64,000 nt of DNA from Trebonia sp963737285 (GCA_963737285.1 CAVTRT010000003.1:1054001-1118000), one strand, 5' to 3'; positions 18,236-26,285 are shown, numbered from the stretch's first letter. Notes: generated by a model not told the origin, from the letters alone. Numbers and translations: made by a program.

Positions 18236-19411
18236 TCACGCGGCGGGGGTCGCTGTTTTCGCGGAGGAGGAGAGGCGGGTCCGCGCGATCCCGGCTATGG
18301 CGGAGCAGGTCGCGAGGGCAAGGCCGGGGCCGAGGAGGGACCAGCGGGTTCCGGCGGATGCCGCTAGCGCGGTAACGAGGAAGGCGCCGACTGGCACGAA
18401 GCCGATGAATGCTGCGTTATAGGCGCTGACCGCGTAGGCGCGCTGCGCAGTGGGCGTGGCCTGCTGAATGTATACCAGCGAGCTGCTGGTGAAGAGGCTG
18501 AGGAGGGCGCCGATGGCGACCATGGCCACGCCGTAGGCCCACACGCCGGGCACCAGGGCGGCGCCGGCCTCGACGGCACCGAACAGGCCTGACCAGACCA
18601 GGTACTCCCGGGCGCCTGGGTCGCTGCGGCGGGAGGAGTAGTAGCTCCCGGCGATCCCGCCGGCGGCTAGCAGCGCGCCGATAATCCCGTACCCGACGGA
18701 GTCCAGGCGGAAGACCTCGGTGGCCATCAGCGGGTTCGTGACCTCGAACTGGTAGGCGAATCCCCCGAGGAGCAGGGACATCCCGATCACGGCGAGGATA
18801 TTCCGCGGCAGTCGGAGCAGCCAGCGGAACCGGCGTGCCTCGGCCGCCCCGACCGGATCCGCCCCGCCGGGGCCGGTCCGGGATGCCGCGGACTCCGCAG
18901 TCCGGGCCACCCGGATGAGGACGCCGATTACGAAGATGAACGAAGCGGCGTTGATCAGGAACACTGGTGCCTCGCCAGCCGACGCGATGATTCCCCCGGC
19001 GATAGCCGGGCCCAGGATCTTGCTCAGGCCCATGATGGTGCTGTACAGCGACACTCCCCGGCGTAGCTCGCGCTCGCCGACCAGCTCAGCCATGAAAATC
19101 TGGCGTCCGGGCACGTCAAAGGCCTGCGCGCAGCCGATGGCGCAGGAAACGACGCACAGGTACCACACTGCCTCCCGGCCCGCGAGCAGCGGAATCGCTA
19201 TCAGCAGCGCGCCTGCCGCCTGCGCCGTCTGGGTCACGATAAGCACCCGGGCCGCCCGGTAGCGCGTGAGGACGGCCGCGGCCCGCCTGCTGAGCAGCAG
19301 TATCGGGGCGAATTGTACTGCCACGATGACCGCCAGGACAATGGCATTGCCATCCGCGGCATGAATTCCCAGCCAGTAAAGCGCCGCGTAACTCATGCTC
19401 GTGCCGACCAT
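18236..19411 (-). CDS. MFS exporter (MFS_3/EntS-like) of the peptide cassette
   Basis: From ATG 19411 the protein has 391 residues with about 11-12 transmembrane helices: IVLAVIVAVQFAPILLLSRR, LLIAIPLLAGREAVWYLCVV, a central loop near residues 170-185, and a second half starting NILAVIGMSLLLGGFAYQFE. The pattern is that of MFS_3 small-molecule exporters. Homology continues upstream in frame (GYRWYVAAQATSM), yet no ATG, GTG or TTG exists between 19412 and the TGA near 19505, although a GGAGG at 19495-19499 and a TATAAT box sit where a normal start should be. It is divergent from the peptide gene and is probably its exporter. Confidence 0.8.
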   Translation of the reverse strand: MVGTSMSYAALYWLGIHAADGNAIVLAVIVAVQFAPILLLSRRAAAVLTRYRAARVLIVTQTAQAAGALLIAIPLLAGREAVWYLCVVSCAIGCAQAFDVPGRQIFMAELVGERELRRGVSLYSTIMGLSKILGPAIAGGIIASAGEAPVFLINAASFIFVIGVLIRVARTAESAASRTGPGGADPVGAAEARRFRWLLRLPRNILAVIGMSLLLGGFAYQFEVTNPLMATEVFRLDSVGYGIIGALLAAGGIAGSYYSSRRSDPGAREYLVWSGLFGAVEAGAALVPGVWAYGVAMVAIGALLSLFTSSSLVYIQQATPTAQRAYAVSAYNAAFIGFVPVGAFLVTALAASAGTRWSLLGPGLALATCSAIAGIARTRLSSSAKTATPAA

Positions 19412-19939
19412 TGATGTCGCCTGAGCCGCAACATACCATCGATAGCCCGAACTTTCGACCCGGCTGTTGTCTGGCCGCTGCGGGCTAAGGAAATCCTCCG
19501 TGTGTCATGCAAGCAAATTATAGCCTAGGGTCGACCCATCATACTTGCGGTACCTCACCATTCGCAACGCCGGGGCGGACCGTGCGAACACCTGCCTGCC
19601 CAACTGCAGTACGGAGACCTGCCCCAGGCAGCAGCGATCCCGCCACGGCCAAAATAAAGTTACCCTAAATAATGGTTGTCGCTCTATGTAGCGATGAGGC
19701 AGGCTGCCCGATCCTGGCTTCCCACAATCCATTCCACGGCATCTCAGGCTTGACCGCGCGCTGGGACACATGCAAGGATGTCGATGTGATGGCCTATTTC
19801 TCTGGATGGTAATTATTGGCCACAGCCATCTTCCAGGGAGCCATCTACCGTAGAAGCTTGCTCCCGGAGGCGGCCTTGGATCAGCCCCGGGATGCCCTCA
19901 GGCGCCTCGAAATTGCGCATCATCAAAAAGGACGCACCC
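19412..19939. other. Divergent regulatory region of the peptide cassette
   Basis: No gene is recognised. The DNA is visibly richer in A/T than the rest of the window. It holds the minus-strand TATAAT promoter for the exporter and leads into the plus-strand promoter at 19940. A short minus-strand frame (19771-19505) has no ribosome site and no recognisable domain. Confidence 0.5.
19495..19522 (-). promoter_or_regulatory. Exporter -10 element and orphan ribosome site
   Basis: On the minus strand TATAAT lies at 19522-19517 and GGAGG at 19499-19495. The codon five bases downstream of GGAGG, in the exporter frame, is CTT instead of a start codon. This suggests start-codon loss or non-canonical initiation. 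Confidence 0.5.
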
Positions 19940-19968
19940 TTGACAAGCCCGTATATGTGACCTAAATT
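19940..19968 (+). promoter_or_regulatory. Promoter of the peptide gene
   Basis: A perfect -35 TTGACA (19940-19945), 17-bp spacer and -10 TAAATT (19963-19968). Transcription would start near 19975, leaving a leader of about 60 nt. It is the best sigma-70-type promoter I see in the window. Confidence 0.75.
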
Positions 19969-20035
19969 TTCCTGGGGATGCATCCTCGGCGCTTATATGG
20001 CGCAAGATCAACCAAGCCGAAAGGGACGGAACTCG

Positions 20036-20143
20036 ATGGACGACCAGAACGGAACCATGCCCAGCCCTGACATCACGGGACCTGCAGATGACATCGTCAT
20101 CGTCGTCGACGATGGCGCTCTGAGGGATCACCCGGACTCCTGA
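20036..20143 (+). CDS. Putative RiPP precursor peptide, 35 aa
   Basis: ATG 20036 follows AAGGGACGGA and yields 35 residues. The N-terminal half (MDDQNGTMPSPDITGPAD) looks like a leader. The C-terminal half, DIVIVVDDGALRDHPDS, has a hydrophobic Val/Ile run framed by Asp pairs. It has no Cys, Trp, Tyr or Phe. It is transcribed from a strong promoter and separated from two oxidative enzymes by a hairpin, the classic layout of a ribosomally made, modified peptide. No described class matches that I know. Likely modified residues (inference) are Asp, by the dioxygenase, and backbone or side chains, by the flavin enzyme. It is too short to prove as coding from composition alone. Confidence 0.6.
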   Translation: MDDQNGTMPSPDITGPADDIVIVVDDGALRDHPDS

Positions 20144-20151
20144 CAATGACG

Positions 20152-20189
20152 GGCTGCGGGGATTGCGCCATGGCGCAATCCCCGCAGCC
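20152..20189 (+). terminator. Perfect 19-bp hairpin between peptide and enzyme genes
   Basis: The arms 20152-20170 and 20171-20189 are perfectly complementary with no spacer (GGCTGCGGGGATTGCGCCA and its complement). It begins 8 bp after the peptide stop. There is only a weak pyrimidine tract (CCCTTCTC), so it probably attenuates rather than fully ends transcription, giving more peptide mRNA than enzyme mRNA. A stabilising 3' stem or a protein-binding dyad are alternatives. Confidence 0.75.
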
Positions 20190-20226
20190 GCCCTTCTCGG
20201 AGCCGATCGCTTGGAGTCATCTTTAG

Positions 20227-21330
20227 ATGAGAGTCCGCCGCTCGCCGACGCTTATATGCAACTGGGAGCCGCAAGGGTTGCAGGTCATGAGACCTCCAGG
20301 AAAAGAACGAGTCCAGCTGTCTGCCAGGATCGTGCGCCTGCTGGCTGATCTGGGCGACTGGAGGCAGGCCGAGGACGTTGATCCCGGACTTTATGGCTTC
20401 ACCCACCAAGAATTCAGCCCCGTTCTGCAAGAACTGAAGCGGCTCGGAGTTATCGAGATGGGGCAGCCTGCACCTAGCCGGGATTACGAGGATATATGGG
20501 CGGCATGGGGAGGCGTGACTGAGTGCTACCACGCCCTGAGCCGGGACGCCAACTACGTCATCGGCGGCGAGGGCAGCGCCGAGCTTGACGAGGAGCTTGT
20601 TTCTGCGTGCCCCGCGCCGCCGCAGTTCAAGTCGTACCCTGAGTCCAAGGCGATACCGCTTCCGCGAACAGGCCCGGTCCTCTCCAGAGGCCTGGGAGAT
20701 ACGCTCCTAAGCCGGCGGACGTATCGGGAATTCGAGGAGAAGGCAATACGGCTGGAAGAACTCTCGGTGATTCTTCACTACACCTTCGCTCCCATCCGAT
20801 TCACTGATTCCGGCCGCTTCGGGAATCTTCCGCTGAAGACAAGCCCGAGCGCGGGGAGCCGACATGAAGCCGAGTGCTATCTAATCCCGCTGAGGGTTGA
20901 CGGCGCCCCTCCTGGCCTTTACCATTACGATGGCCTTCGTCATGCACTTGAGGTGGTCGACCAAGACTTTTCGGCGGGCCAACTCGGGGACCTTGTATAT
21001 GGCCAGCGCGCATGCCTTTCCAGCGCCTTCGTATGCTTCACGACCGCCGTCGCCCGGCGCCTCACCTGGAAATACCGGCACCCTCGGGCATACCGTCTGC
21101 CGATGATCGACGCCGGGCACTACGCCCAGTCCTTCGCGCTAACGGTCACCGCGCTGGGCCTCGGGGCATTCCAGACGATCGCCTTCCGTGACGATGCGGT
21201 TGAGCGCGCCCTCGGAATAGCCGACGGCCAGGAGTTCGCGGTATACGCCCTCGCGGCCGGCCATCCGGTCCTGTCAGAGTCGGGCATGCCCTCCCGGTAC
21301 AGGCAGCCTGGCCCCTTCGACGTCGAGTAA
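20227..21330 (+). CDS. SagB-type flavin oxidase with N-terminal winged-helix-like domain
   Basis: The ORF is 367 residues, preceded in frame by TAG. ATG 20287, after AAGGG, is an alternative start giving 347 residues. Numbering from 20287, residues 7-60 (RVQLSARIVRLLADLGDW to LKRLGVIEMG) look like a small winged helix that could bind a leader peptide. From about 135 on is a SagB/ThcOx nitroreductase domain: LSRRTYREFEE (FMN phosphate contacts), TSPSAGSRHEAECYLI, the SagB hallmark PGLYHYDG, and IDAGHYAQSFALTVTALGLG. SagB enzymes use FMN to dehydrogenate peptide azolines, but no YcaO cyclodehydratase is present and the peptide has no Cys. The substrate chemistry is therefore open; it is probably a desaturation of the upstream peptide. 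Confidence 0.85.
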   Translation: MRVRRSPTLICNWEPQGLQVMRPPGKERVQLSARIVRLLADLGDWRQAEDVDPGLYGFTHQEFSPVLQELKRLGVIEMGQPAPSRDYEDIWAAWGGVTECYHALSRDANYVIGGEGSAELDEELVSACPAPPQFKSYPESKAIPLPRTGPVLSRGLGDTLLSRRTYREFEEKAIRLEELSVILHYTFAPIRFTDSGRFGNLPLKTSPSAGSRHEAECYLIPLRVDGAPPGLYHYDGLRHALEVVDQDFSAGQLGDLVYGQRACLSSAFVCFTTAVARRLTWKYRHPRAYRLPMIDAGHYAQSFALTVTALGLGAFQTIAFRDDAVERALGIADGQEFAVYALAAGHPVLSESGMPSRYRQPGPFDVE

Positions 21331-21412
21331 GCAGCTAGTGCAAGATCTGGCTAGGCCCTGCAGCCGGCATGACCATGACCTACCATCGCGCTCCAGAGGG
21401 GATTCCCGCGAG

Positions 21413-22654
21413 ATGTATGACGCAACCTCGTTCCTTGACCTCCTCGGTACCCACGCGGCCGACTTCCGCAGTGACTACCTTGGGAAACAACTGCTTCTGT
21501 CACGCGGGGGCGAACGGGCCGCGCAGGTGCCCCTGGATGACTATGAGCGATCGGTAAACGACGTTATCAACCACGGTGGCCTTCGGGCCTCGTCTGTACG
21601 AGTCGTCAGGGACGGCTTGGATTACGAGGGAGAACTCGGCAAGCGTGCCGCAGGGGACCAGTCGGGGGCAGAGCCGTATGTTGAGCCGCGATATCTGGCG
21701 AGGGCCTTCGCGGAAGGCTACACGATAGTCGTGCGCAACCTTGACCGCTATCTTCCGGTGGTCAGTGCCCTGGCCAGCCAGGTAGCAAGAGAGTTCGGGT
21801 GCCGGATCAGGGTAAATGCCTACGTGACCCCTGCCGACAGCCGAGGGCTCAGGCTTCACTATGATGCCCACGACGTGTTTGTACTGCAGGTATCGGGTTC
21901 CAAAGAGTGGAGCCTGTGCGAGCCTGCCATCAAATGGCCGGTCGAGTCATTTGCCTGGCACCGGATCACTGACTCGAAGCGCGCATCATATACGGCGTCA
22001 GCGGCCGAGATCGCGCGTCTGCAACTCCGCGCGGGCGACGTCCTATATGTGCCAAGAGGATTCCTCCACGCCGCGCAGACTTCCGATGAGGCATCGATTC
22101 ACCTCACCATCGTGATGCATACGGTTACGCGCGCCGACATAGCGGCCGCGCTGCTCCGGCATCGGGAGGGAAGCGAGTGGTTCCGCGAGTCGGTAGACGT
22201 CACCGCCCTGCTCAATGACGAAGCCACCGCCCGCGCCGTTGTTGAAGCGATCTCCGCAAAACTGCAGGAGATACCAGCCGACGCCGACATCCGGAGATTC
22301 GTCTGGCAAGCCCGCGGCACTACAGCAGAGAACGCCGCAACCTGGCCCTCGGCAGTACTACGGCAGGCTGCTGCCATCAGGGACCCAGCTTCATTCGGCA
22401 GCTACGAGACGCCGGAAGGCCTCCTCTGGTTCCTTGAGCGCTCCGGCGACCAGCTCATCCTGCACACCAACATCACCAGGATCCGCCTGTCGCCGAATGC
22501 TTACGACCTGGTGGCAGCGATCATGGAAGCGCCTGCCCCCGTAAGCCAGGCCAAGCTCAGTGAGAACTTCCCGCCGCAACAAGTCGCCGCGCTGATCGAG
22601 ACCCTGCTGCAGGTTGGGATACTGCAGCCATCCCGCGCCGACGGCGACGAGTGA
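21413..22654 (+). CDS. JmjC/cupin_8 2-oxoglutarate, Fe(II) dioxygenase with C-terminal winged helix
   Basis: ATG 21413, with GAGGGGA upstream, gives 413 residues; the in-frame GTG at 21338 is less likely. The JmjC barrel shows the metal triad H149-Y-D151 (LRLHYDAHDVF) and H219 (YVPRGFLHAAQ), and Lys164 in SGSKEW as the probable 2-oxoglutarate contact, like bacterial ribosomal oxygenases (YcfD/ROX). The C-terminus (SPNAYDLVAAIMEAPAPVSQAKLSENF to ALIETLLQVGIL) is a winged helix, as in ROX enzymes. It begins 82 bp after the flavin enzyme. It most likely hydroxylates side chains of the precursor peptide; Asp is the leading guess from the peptide sequence. Confidence 0.85.
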   Translation: MYDATSFLDLLGTHAADFRSDYLGKQLLLSRGGERAAQVPLDDYERSVNDVINHGGLRASSVRVVRDGLDYEGELGKRAAGDQSGAEPYVEPRYLARAFAEGYTIVVRNLDRYLPVVSALASQVAREFGCRIRVNAYVTPADSRGLRLHYDAHDVFVLQVSGSKEWSLCEPAIKWPVESFAWHRITDSKRASYTASAAEIARLQLRAGDVLYVPRGFLHAAQTSDEASIHLTIVMHTVTRADIAAALLRHREGSEWFRESVDVTALLNDEATARAVVEAISAKLQEIPADADIRRFVWQARGTTAENAATWPSAVLRQAAAIRDPASFGSYETPEGLLWFLERSGDQLILHTNITRIRLSPNAYDLVAAIMEAPAPVSQAKLSENFPPQQVAALIETLLQVGILQPSRADGDE

Positions 22655-22656
22655 GA

Positions 22657-22740
22657 ATGGGCCGCTTGATCCGCTCATCCAAGCCAAGACCCCGTGCTCG
22701 CCGGAAACGGGCACGGAGGCAAGCAAAACGGAAGCCATGA
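22657..22740 (+). CDS. Tiny Arg/Lys-rich ORF after the dioxygenase gene
   Basis: ATG 22657 starts 2 nt after the dioxygenase stop and encodes 27 residues with about half Arg or Lys (RPRARRKRARRQAKRKP at the end). Its stop overlaps the ATG of the next tiny frame (ATGA). It could be a coupled peptide gene or chance in GC-rich DNA. Confidence 0.2.
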   Translation: MGRLIRSSKPRPRARRKRARRQAKRKP

Positions 22741-22790
22741 ATCAACAATGCCCAGGGAGCGAGCCTCAAGATACTGGACTGGGCTGCTGA
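22737..22790 (+). CDS. Tiny ORF overlapping the Arg-rich ORF
   Basis: ATG 22737 overlaps the previous stop by 4 bases. Product MNQQCPGSEPQDTGLGC, 17 residues, two Cys. No homology known to me; listed only because of the exact ATGA overlap. Confidence 0.12.
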   Translation: MNQQCPGSEPQDTGLGC

Positions 22791-22839
22791 CTCGCATGGA
22801 GACGAGCGGGCTTCGCGCTATGATAAATACTCCGGGCCA

Positions 22840-23505
22840 TCAGCGGGCTCTGGCCGCCGATCCGGCAGGTTCCTGCGCCGCGAGGTACCTGTGCAGGGAT
22901 GCCTTCGGGATGCCAGTCTTGGCGCTGATGTCGCCGTAGCTCTTGCCCTGGCCGTGGAGCAGCCGGGCGTACTCGATCTTGTCGGCGGGGTGCGCGAGGG
23001 GGCGGCCGACCTGTCGGCCGTTGGCCTCGGCGACGCTGCGGGCGTGCGCGGCCCGCTCTGCGGTGAAGGTCCGCTCCATCTCGGCGAATAGCGCCAGGAG
23101 CAGGAACGCGATGCGGCCCATGCCCTCGTCCGTCGTATTGACCGGCAACGGGTCGGCCAGGGAGCGGACGGCTATGCCGCGCCCGGCGAGGTCGTGGATG
23201 AGGTTGAGGACGTCACGAATGTTGCGGCCGAGCCGGTCCAGGGTGTGCACGACGATCACGTCGCCGGGCCGGGCGTAGCCGAGCATCGCCTTGAGGCCCT
23301 CGCGCTCGATGGTCGCGCCGGTCTTCTTGTCGACGAACAGCCGCTCGGCCGGGATGCCCAGGGCGCTGAGAGCGTCGAGCTGCCGCTCCAGCGACTGCCT
23401 GGTGGTCGAGACACGGGCGTAGCCGAGCTCGAAGCCCGGACGGCGCCGGCGCAGTGCTGTGACCCATGCCGCAGATCGTACCGGAAATCGTCTCCGCACC
23501 ATCAT
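22840..23505 (-). CDS. Serine recombinase (Tn3-type resolvase)
   Basis: From ATG 23505 the protein has 221 residues. The resolvase catalytic domain starts ELGYARVSTTRQSLERQLDAL, with the nucleophile Ser in ARVST. It continues DVIVVHTLDRLGRNIRDVLNLI and ERTFTAERAAHARSVAEANGRQVGRP, and the C-terminal HTH is SYGDISAKTGIPKASLHRYL. An ATG further upstream (23649) only adds unrelated sequence. Resolvases of this type resolve cointegrates of Tn3 transposons at res sites. Tn3 transposase remnants lie just beyond its start, so it belonged to the same element. It borders the peptide cassette on the right. Confidence 0.88.
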   Translation of the reverse strand: MMVRRRFPVRSAAWVTALRRRRPGFELGYARVSTTRQSLERQLDALSALGIPAERLFVDKKTGATIEREGLKAMLGYARPGDVIVVHTLDRLGRNIRDVLNLIHDLAGRGIAVRSLADPLPVNTTDEGMGRIAFLLLALFAEMERTFTAERAAHARSVAEANGRQVGRPLAHPADKIEYARLLHGQGKSYGDISAKTGIPKASLHRYLAAQEPAGSAARAR

Positions 23506-23711
23506 TGCGGAACGGTAATTGTGGAACAAGTTCAGGAACGACCTGATGCCTGTTTCGCCACTGCGGCACACCTCCCGGCGGCCCGTTCCACTTCCAAGGA
23601 TCTGGAACGGCAGGCACGGGCAATGCCGTCTGCGCAGGCGAAGACACAACTATTTACAGTCAGTGATCTGCCACCAAGGCACATGGCTCCATGTGTCCAC
23701 CACGCCAGAAA
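23506..23711. other. Possible res region of the Tn3 remnant
   Basis: A gene-free gap between the resolvase start and the transposase fragment, where Tn3 elements normally hold their res site. It has imperfect repeats such as GCGGAACGGTAATTGTGGAAC. No site is proven. Confidence 0.3.
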
Positions 23712-24484
23712 TCAAGATGTATCTCGCCCACCTTGCCCCTCGCCGTAGCTTCGGGAGTTCGGGGCCGAGTAGGAGCCGTGCAGGTGATAGCGGACCTTCT
23801 CCGCGACCGCCCGCTCGGTCGCCTTCAGCTCCCTGGCCAGGGCGTCCAGCGTCTTCACCCCGCCGGGGACCACGGGGTAGAGCGCGTCCCGGACCGTGTC
23901 GTCGGGGTGATCGATCGCTGCGTCGACGATCTTGGTGAAGATCCCGCGCTTGCCCCTCACGGTGACCAGCTCGCCGATGAGCTCCTTCTCCACCCGCCGC
24001 TCGGCGCGGGCGTTGATCTTGTGGATCAGCCCGATCAGCAACTCGACCAGGCCGTCGACGAGCTCGGCCTGCCGGGTCCAGCACAGCGCCGCCAGCAGCG
24101 CCCGCCCTACCTCGTCCCCGCACTCGGCGAAGTCCGATGGGTACATCCGCGCGGCCCGCGCCCGCCACGACCCCACCACCCGGTCCGACGCGTCCGCGAA
24201 CACCGCCTCGGTCAGCCCCAGGGAGCGGACCTTCGACAGCTTGCCGATCTCCGTCAGCAGCGTGTCCAGGCCCAGCGCGCCCGGGTCGGACTTCAGCTCC
24301 GCCAGCACCCCCGGCTGGGAGACCAGCTCATCGAGCCGCGCGGCGACCGCCGGGCCGAGCCTGGCCTCGGTCACCACGGCGAACGCCCCTACATCACCGG
24401 CGACAACCTCATCGTCTCTGGAGGCATGGGTGTTCACGCCCGTGCCTGACGAGCAGTTCCGCACTCGGCTCTGACCGGGAACGT
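23712..24484 (-). pseudogene. Tn3-family transposase, N-terminal/middle fragment
   Basis: The minus-strand frame shows the DUF4158-linked middle region of Tn3 transposases: DTLLTEIGKLSKVRSLGL, VVGSWRARAARMYPSDFAE, ELVDGLVELLIGLIHKINARAERRVEKELI, GKRGIFTKIVDAAIDHPDDTVRDALYPVV. It is cut on the 5' side by the IS66 insertion at 24493 and stops after KVRYHLHGSYS, where the catalytic part should follow. That part is missing here; a comparable piece lies at 16165-17926 on the other strand. Inactive. Confidence 0.8.
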
Positions 24485-24492
24485 TCACCGGG
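24485..24492 (+). repeat. 8-bp target duplication of IS66 element, left
   Basis: TCACCGGG, identical to 26237-26244. Confidence 0.85.
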
Positions 24493-26236
24493 GTAAGTAT
24501 TCGGAAGTCTCGTGAGGGCATGTCGATGGGCGGCGTGACCCTTTCTTGGTGACGCCGGTGTGGATGGTGGCTGCTGGCTAGCCGGGAGGCTTTGCCCAGG
24601 CGGCGTTGTCCTCAGCGGTGGCCTGCCAGGGCGTGAACCGGTCGAGCTGGTCGCCGCCGGGGGGGCTTTCCGCCGTTGCGGCCGCACTCGTCGAGGTAGG
24701 CGGTCAGGTAGGTGACGGGGTTCAGTCCGTGCATCCGGGCGGTCGCGGTCACGGTCCACATCGTCGCGGCGAGCCTGGCCGCGTCCTCATTGCGGGAGCC
24801 GTAGGCGTTCTTCCTGGTCACGACCGGTCCCCGCAGCGCCCGTTCAGCCGGCTTGTTGTCCAGCCCGATCATCGGGTAGCCGCGGTGGGCGACCAGGCCG
24901 TCCCATTCCCGGTTAGGGTGGCCAGTGCCTTCTTCGCGGGCTCTTGCAGGCCGGGGGCCGCTGCCTGCTCCTTGCGGGCGGCGTCGATCGCGCCGATGGC
25001 GTCGTCCCAGGCCGCGAGGGCGTCATCAGCGGGAGCGCGGTCCTGCCAGGCCGCGGCGAGCTGCCGGTGGGCGGCGTAGAGCGCCCGGATCCGGTCCAGC
25101 CAGGCTTTCACCCAGAAGCCCAGCTGGGCCGGGCTAGCGTCGCCGGCGCGGACGAAGTGGCGGCGGACGTGGGCCCAGCAGTAGAGGTTCACGATCCCGT
25201 CGGCCTTCTTGCCCGCCGACTCGTAGACGGCGTAGAAGTCGCTGGAGATGACGAGCGTGCGCGGCCCCTCCCCGTCACCGGGGGCGAGCTGGCCGGTCTC
25301 CTTGTCGATGCCGGCGTGGCTGGCCAGGACGTCGCCGGAGCGGGTGGCGTCCATGACGAAGGCCGTGGTGTCCGGGCCAGGATCGCCTCCGCCAGCGGGA
25401 GGAGAAGGGAGCCGGCCTGGGCAAGCGCCCCGGTCAGCGTCGGGGCCGGGACGTCCGCCCCGGACCGGGCCAGCCCCTGGGCCAGCGAGTTAAGGCTGCG
25501 CCCGGCCACGTACCGCTCGGTCATCAGCATCGCCAGGAACGCGTTCGTGAGCGTGCCCTTGCCGATCGACTTCGCTGGCCCCGGTGCGGTCACCGACTGC
25601 GGCCCCTCGCAGCGGCACGCCTTCTTATATAGCGGCGCCGGCAGTGCACGACCAGCCGGACGGTCACCTGCCAGTCCAGCTGCTCCACGACGTGGTCGCA
25701 GAGCCGGGTGAACGCCTGCCCGCAGTCCGGGCAGCAGTAGCCGCCACCGGCGAAGTCCCATGCCACCTCGACTTTCGGCAAGTGCCCGTAGTTCCTGCGG
25801 CCTGACCGGGCACCCGGTCCCCGCTTCCCGCCCGGCTTCCCGGGGCCAGTCCCAGGGCCGCTCCCGGCAGGGCCAGCGGCCCCGCTCTCCGCCCGGGACC
25901 GCTCCGACGACCGGCCGAACACCATCCGCTTCAGGATCGCCAGCTCAGCGGCCAGCGCATCGTTCCGGTCCCGCAGCCCGGCGTTCTCCGCCCGCAGCCG
26001 CGCGTTCTCCTCGCGCAGCTCGCCCGCCAGCCGGGAAAGCTCCCGGTTCGCCTCAATCGCCGCGGCCAGCACCCCAGCCGGGGACGCCTCCCCGGCTTCC
26101 TCGCCTGCCATCACGCCAGCCGCAACCACCACATGACACAGAGAACATCATCAGCAGCCCAGAGTCACGCAACGCTGGCCCACGTGTCGGTCCCGGAGAG
26201 CACCACCACCCGATCACAGGACTTGCGAATACTTAC
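24493..26236 (-). mobile_element. IS66-family insertion sequence, complete ends
   Basis: The terminal inverted repeats are GTAAGTATTCGGAAGTC at 24493 and, on the minus strand from 26236, GTAAGTATTCGCAAGTC; homology runs further with GTGA. Both ends abut a perfect 8-bp duplication, TCACCGGG, the expected length for IS66. The element is 1744 bp and carries only a tnpC-type transposase, with no tnpA/tnpB helper genes (ISBst12-like organisation). It landed in the 5' part of the Tn3 transposase remnant, so it is younger than that decay. Confidence 0.88.
24612..26132 (-). pseudogene. IS66 TnpC transposase, frameshifted
   Basis: The N-terminal leucine-zipper-like helix (RELSRLAGELREENARLRAENAGL), VFGRSSERSR and the zinc finger YCCPDCGQAF are in the frame starting at 26132. 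The core SIGKGTLTNAFLAMLMTERYVAG is in the next frame. VMDATRSG-type sequence, VISSDFYAVYES and NLYCWAHVRRHFVRA are in a third, and the end KPAERALRGPVVTRKNAYGSRN in a fourth. At least three single-base shifts near 25690, 25360 and 24880 break it. With intact ends it may still be mobilised in trans. Confidence 0.82.
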
Positions 26237-26244
26237 TCACCGGG
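26237..26244 (+). repeat. 8-bp target duplication of IS66 element, right
   Basis: TCACCGGG, identical to 24485-24492. Confidence 0.85.
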
Positions 26245-26285
26245 TCCGGTGATCAGGCTGTGGCCTTTGTGAGCCGCCGGCCCAG

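Noticed and set aside
19505..19771. 88-codon minus-strand frame upstream of the exporter
   Set aside because: It has no ribosome site, contains the exporter -10 box and shows no recognisable domain.
20227..21330. Reading the SagB-like enzyme as a standard thiazole/oxazole synthesis component
   Set aside because: No YcaO or E1-like partner in the window and no Cys in the peptide, so the standard azole pathway is not supported.
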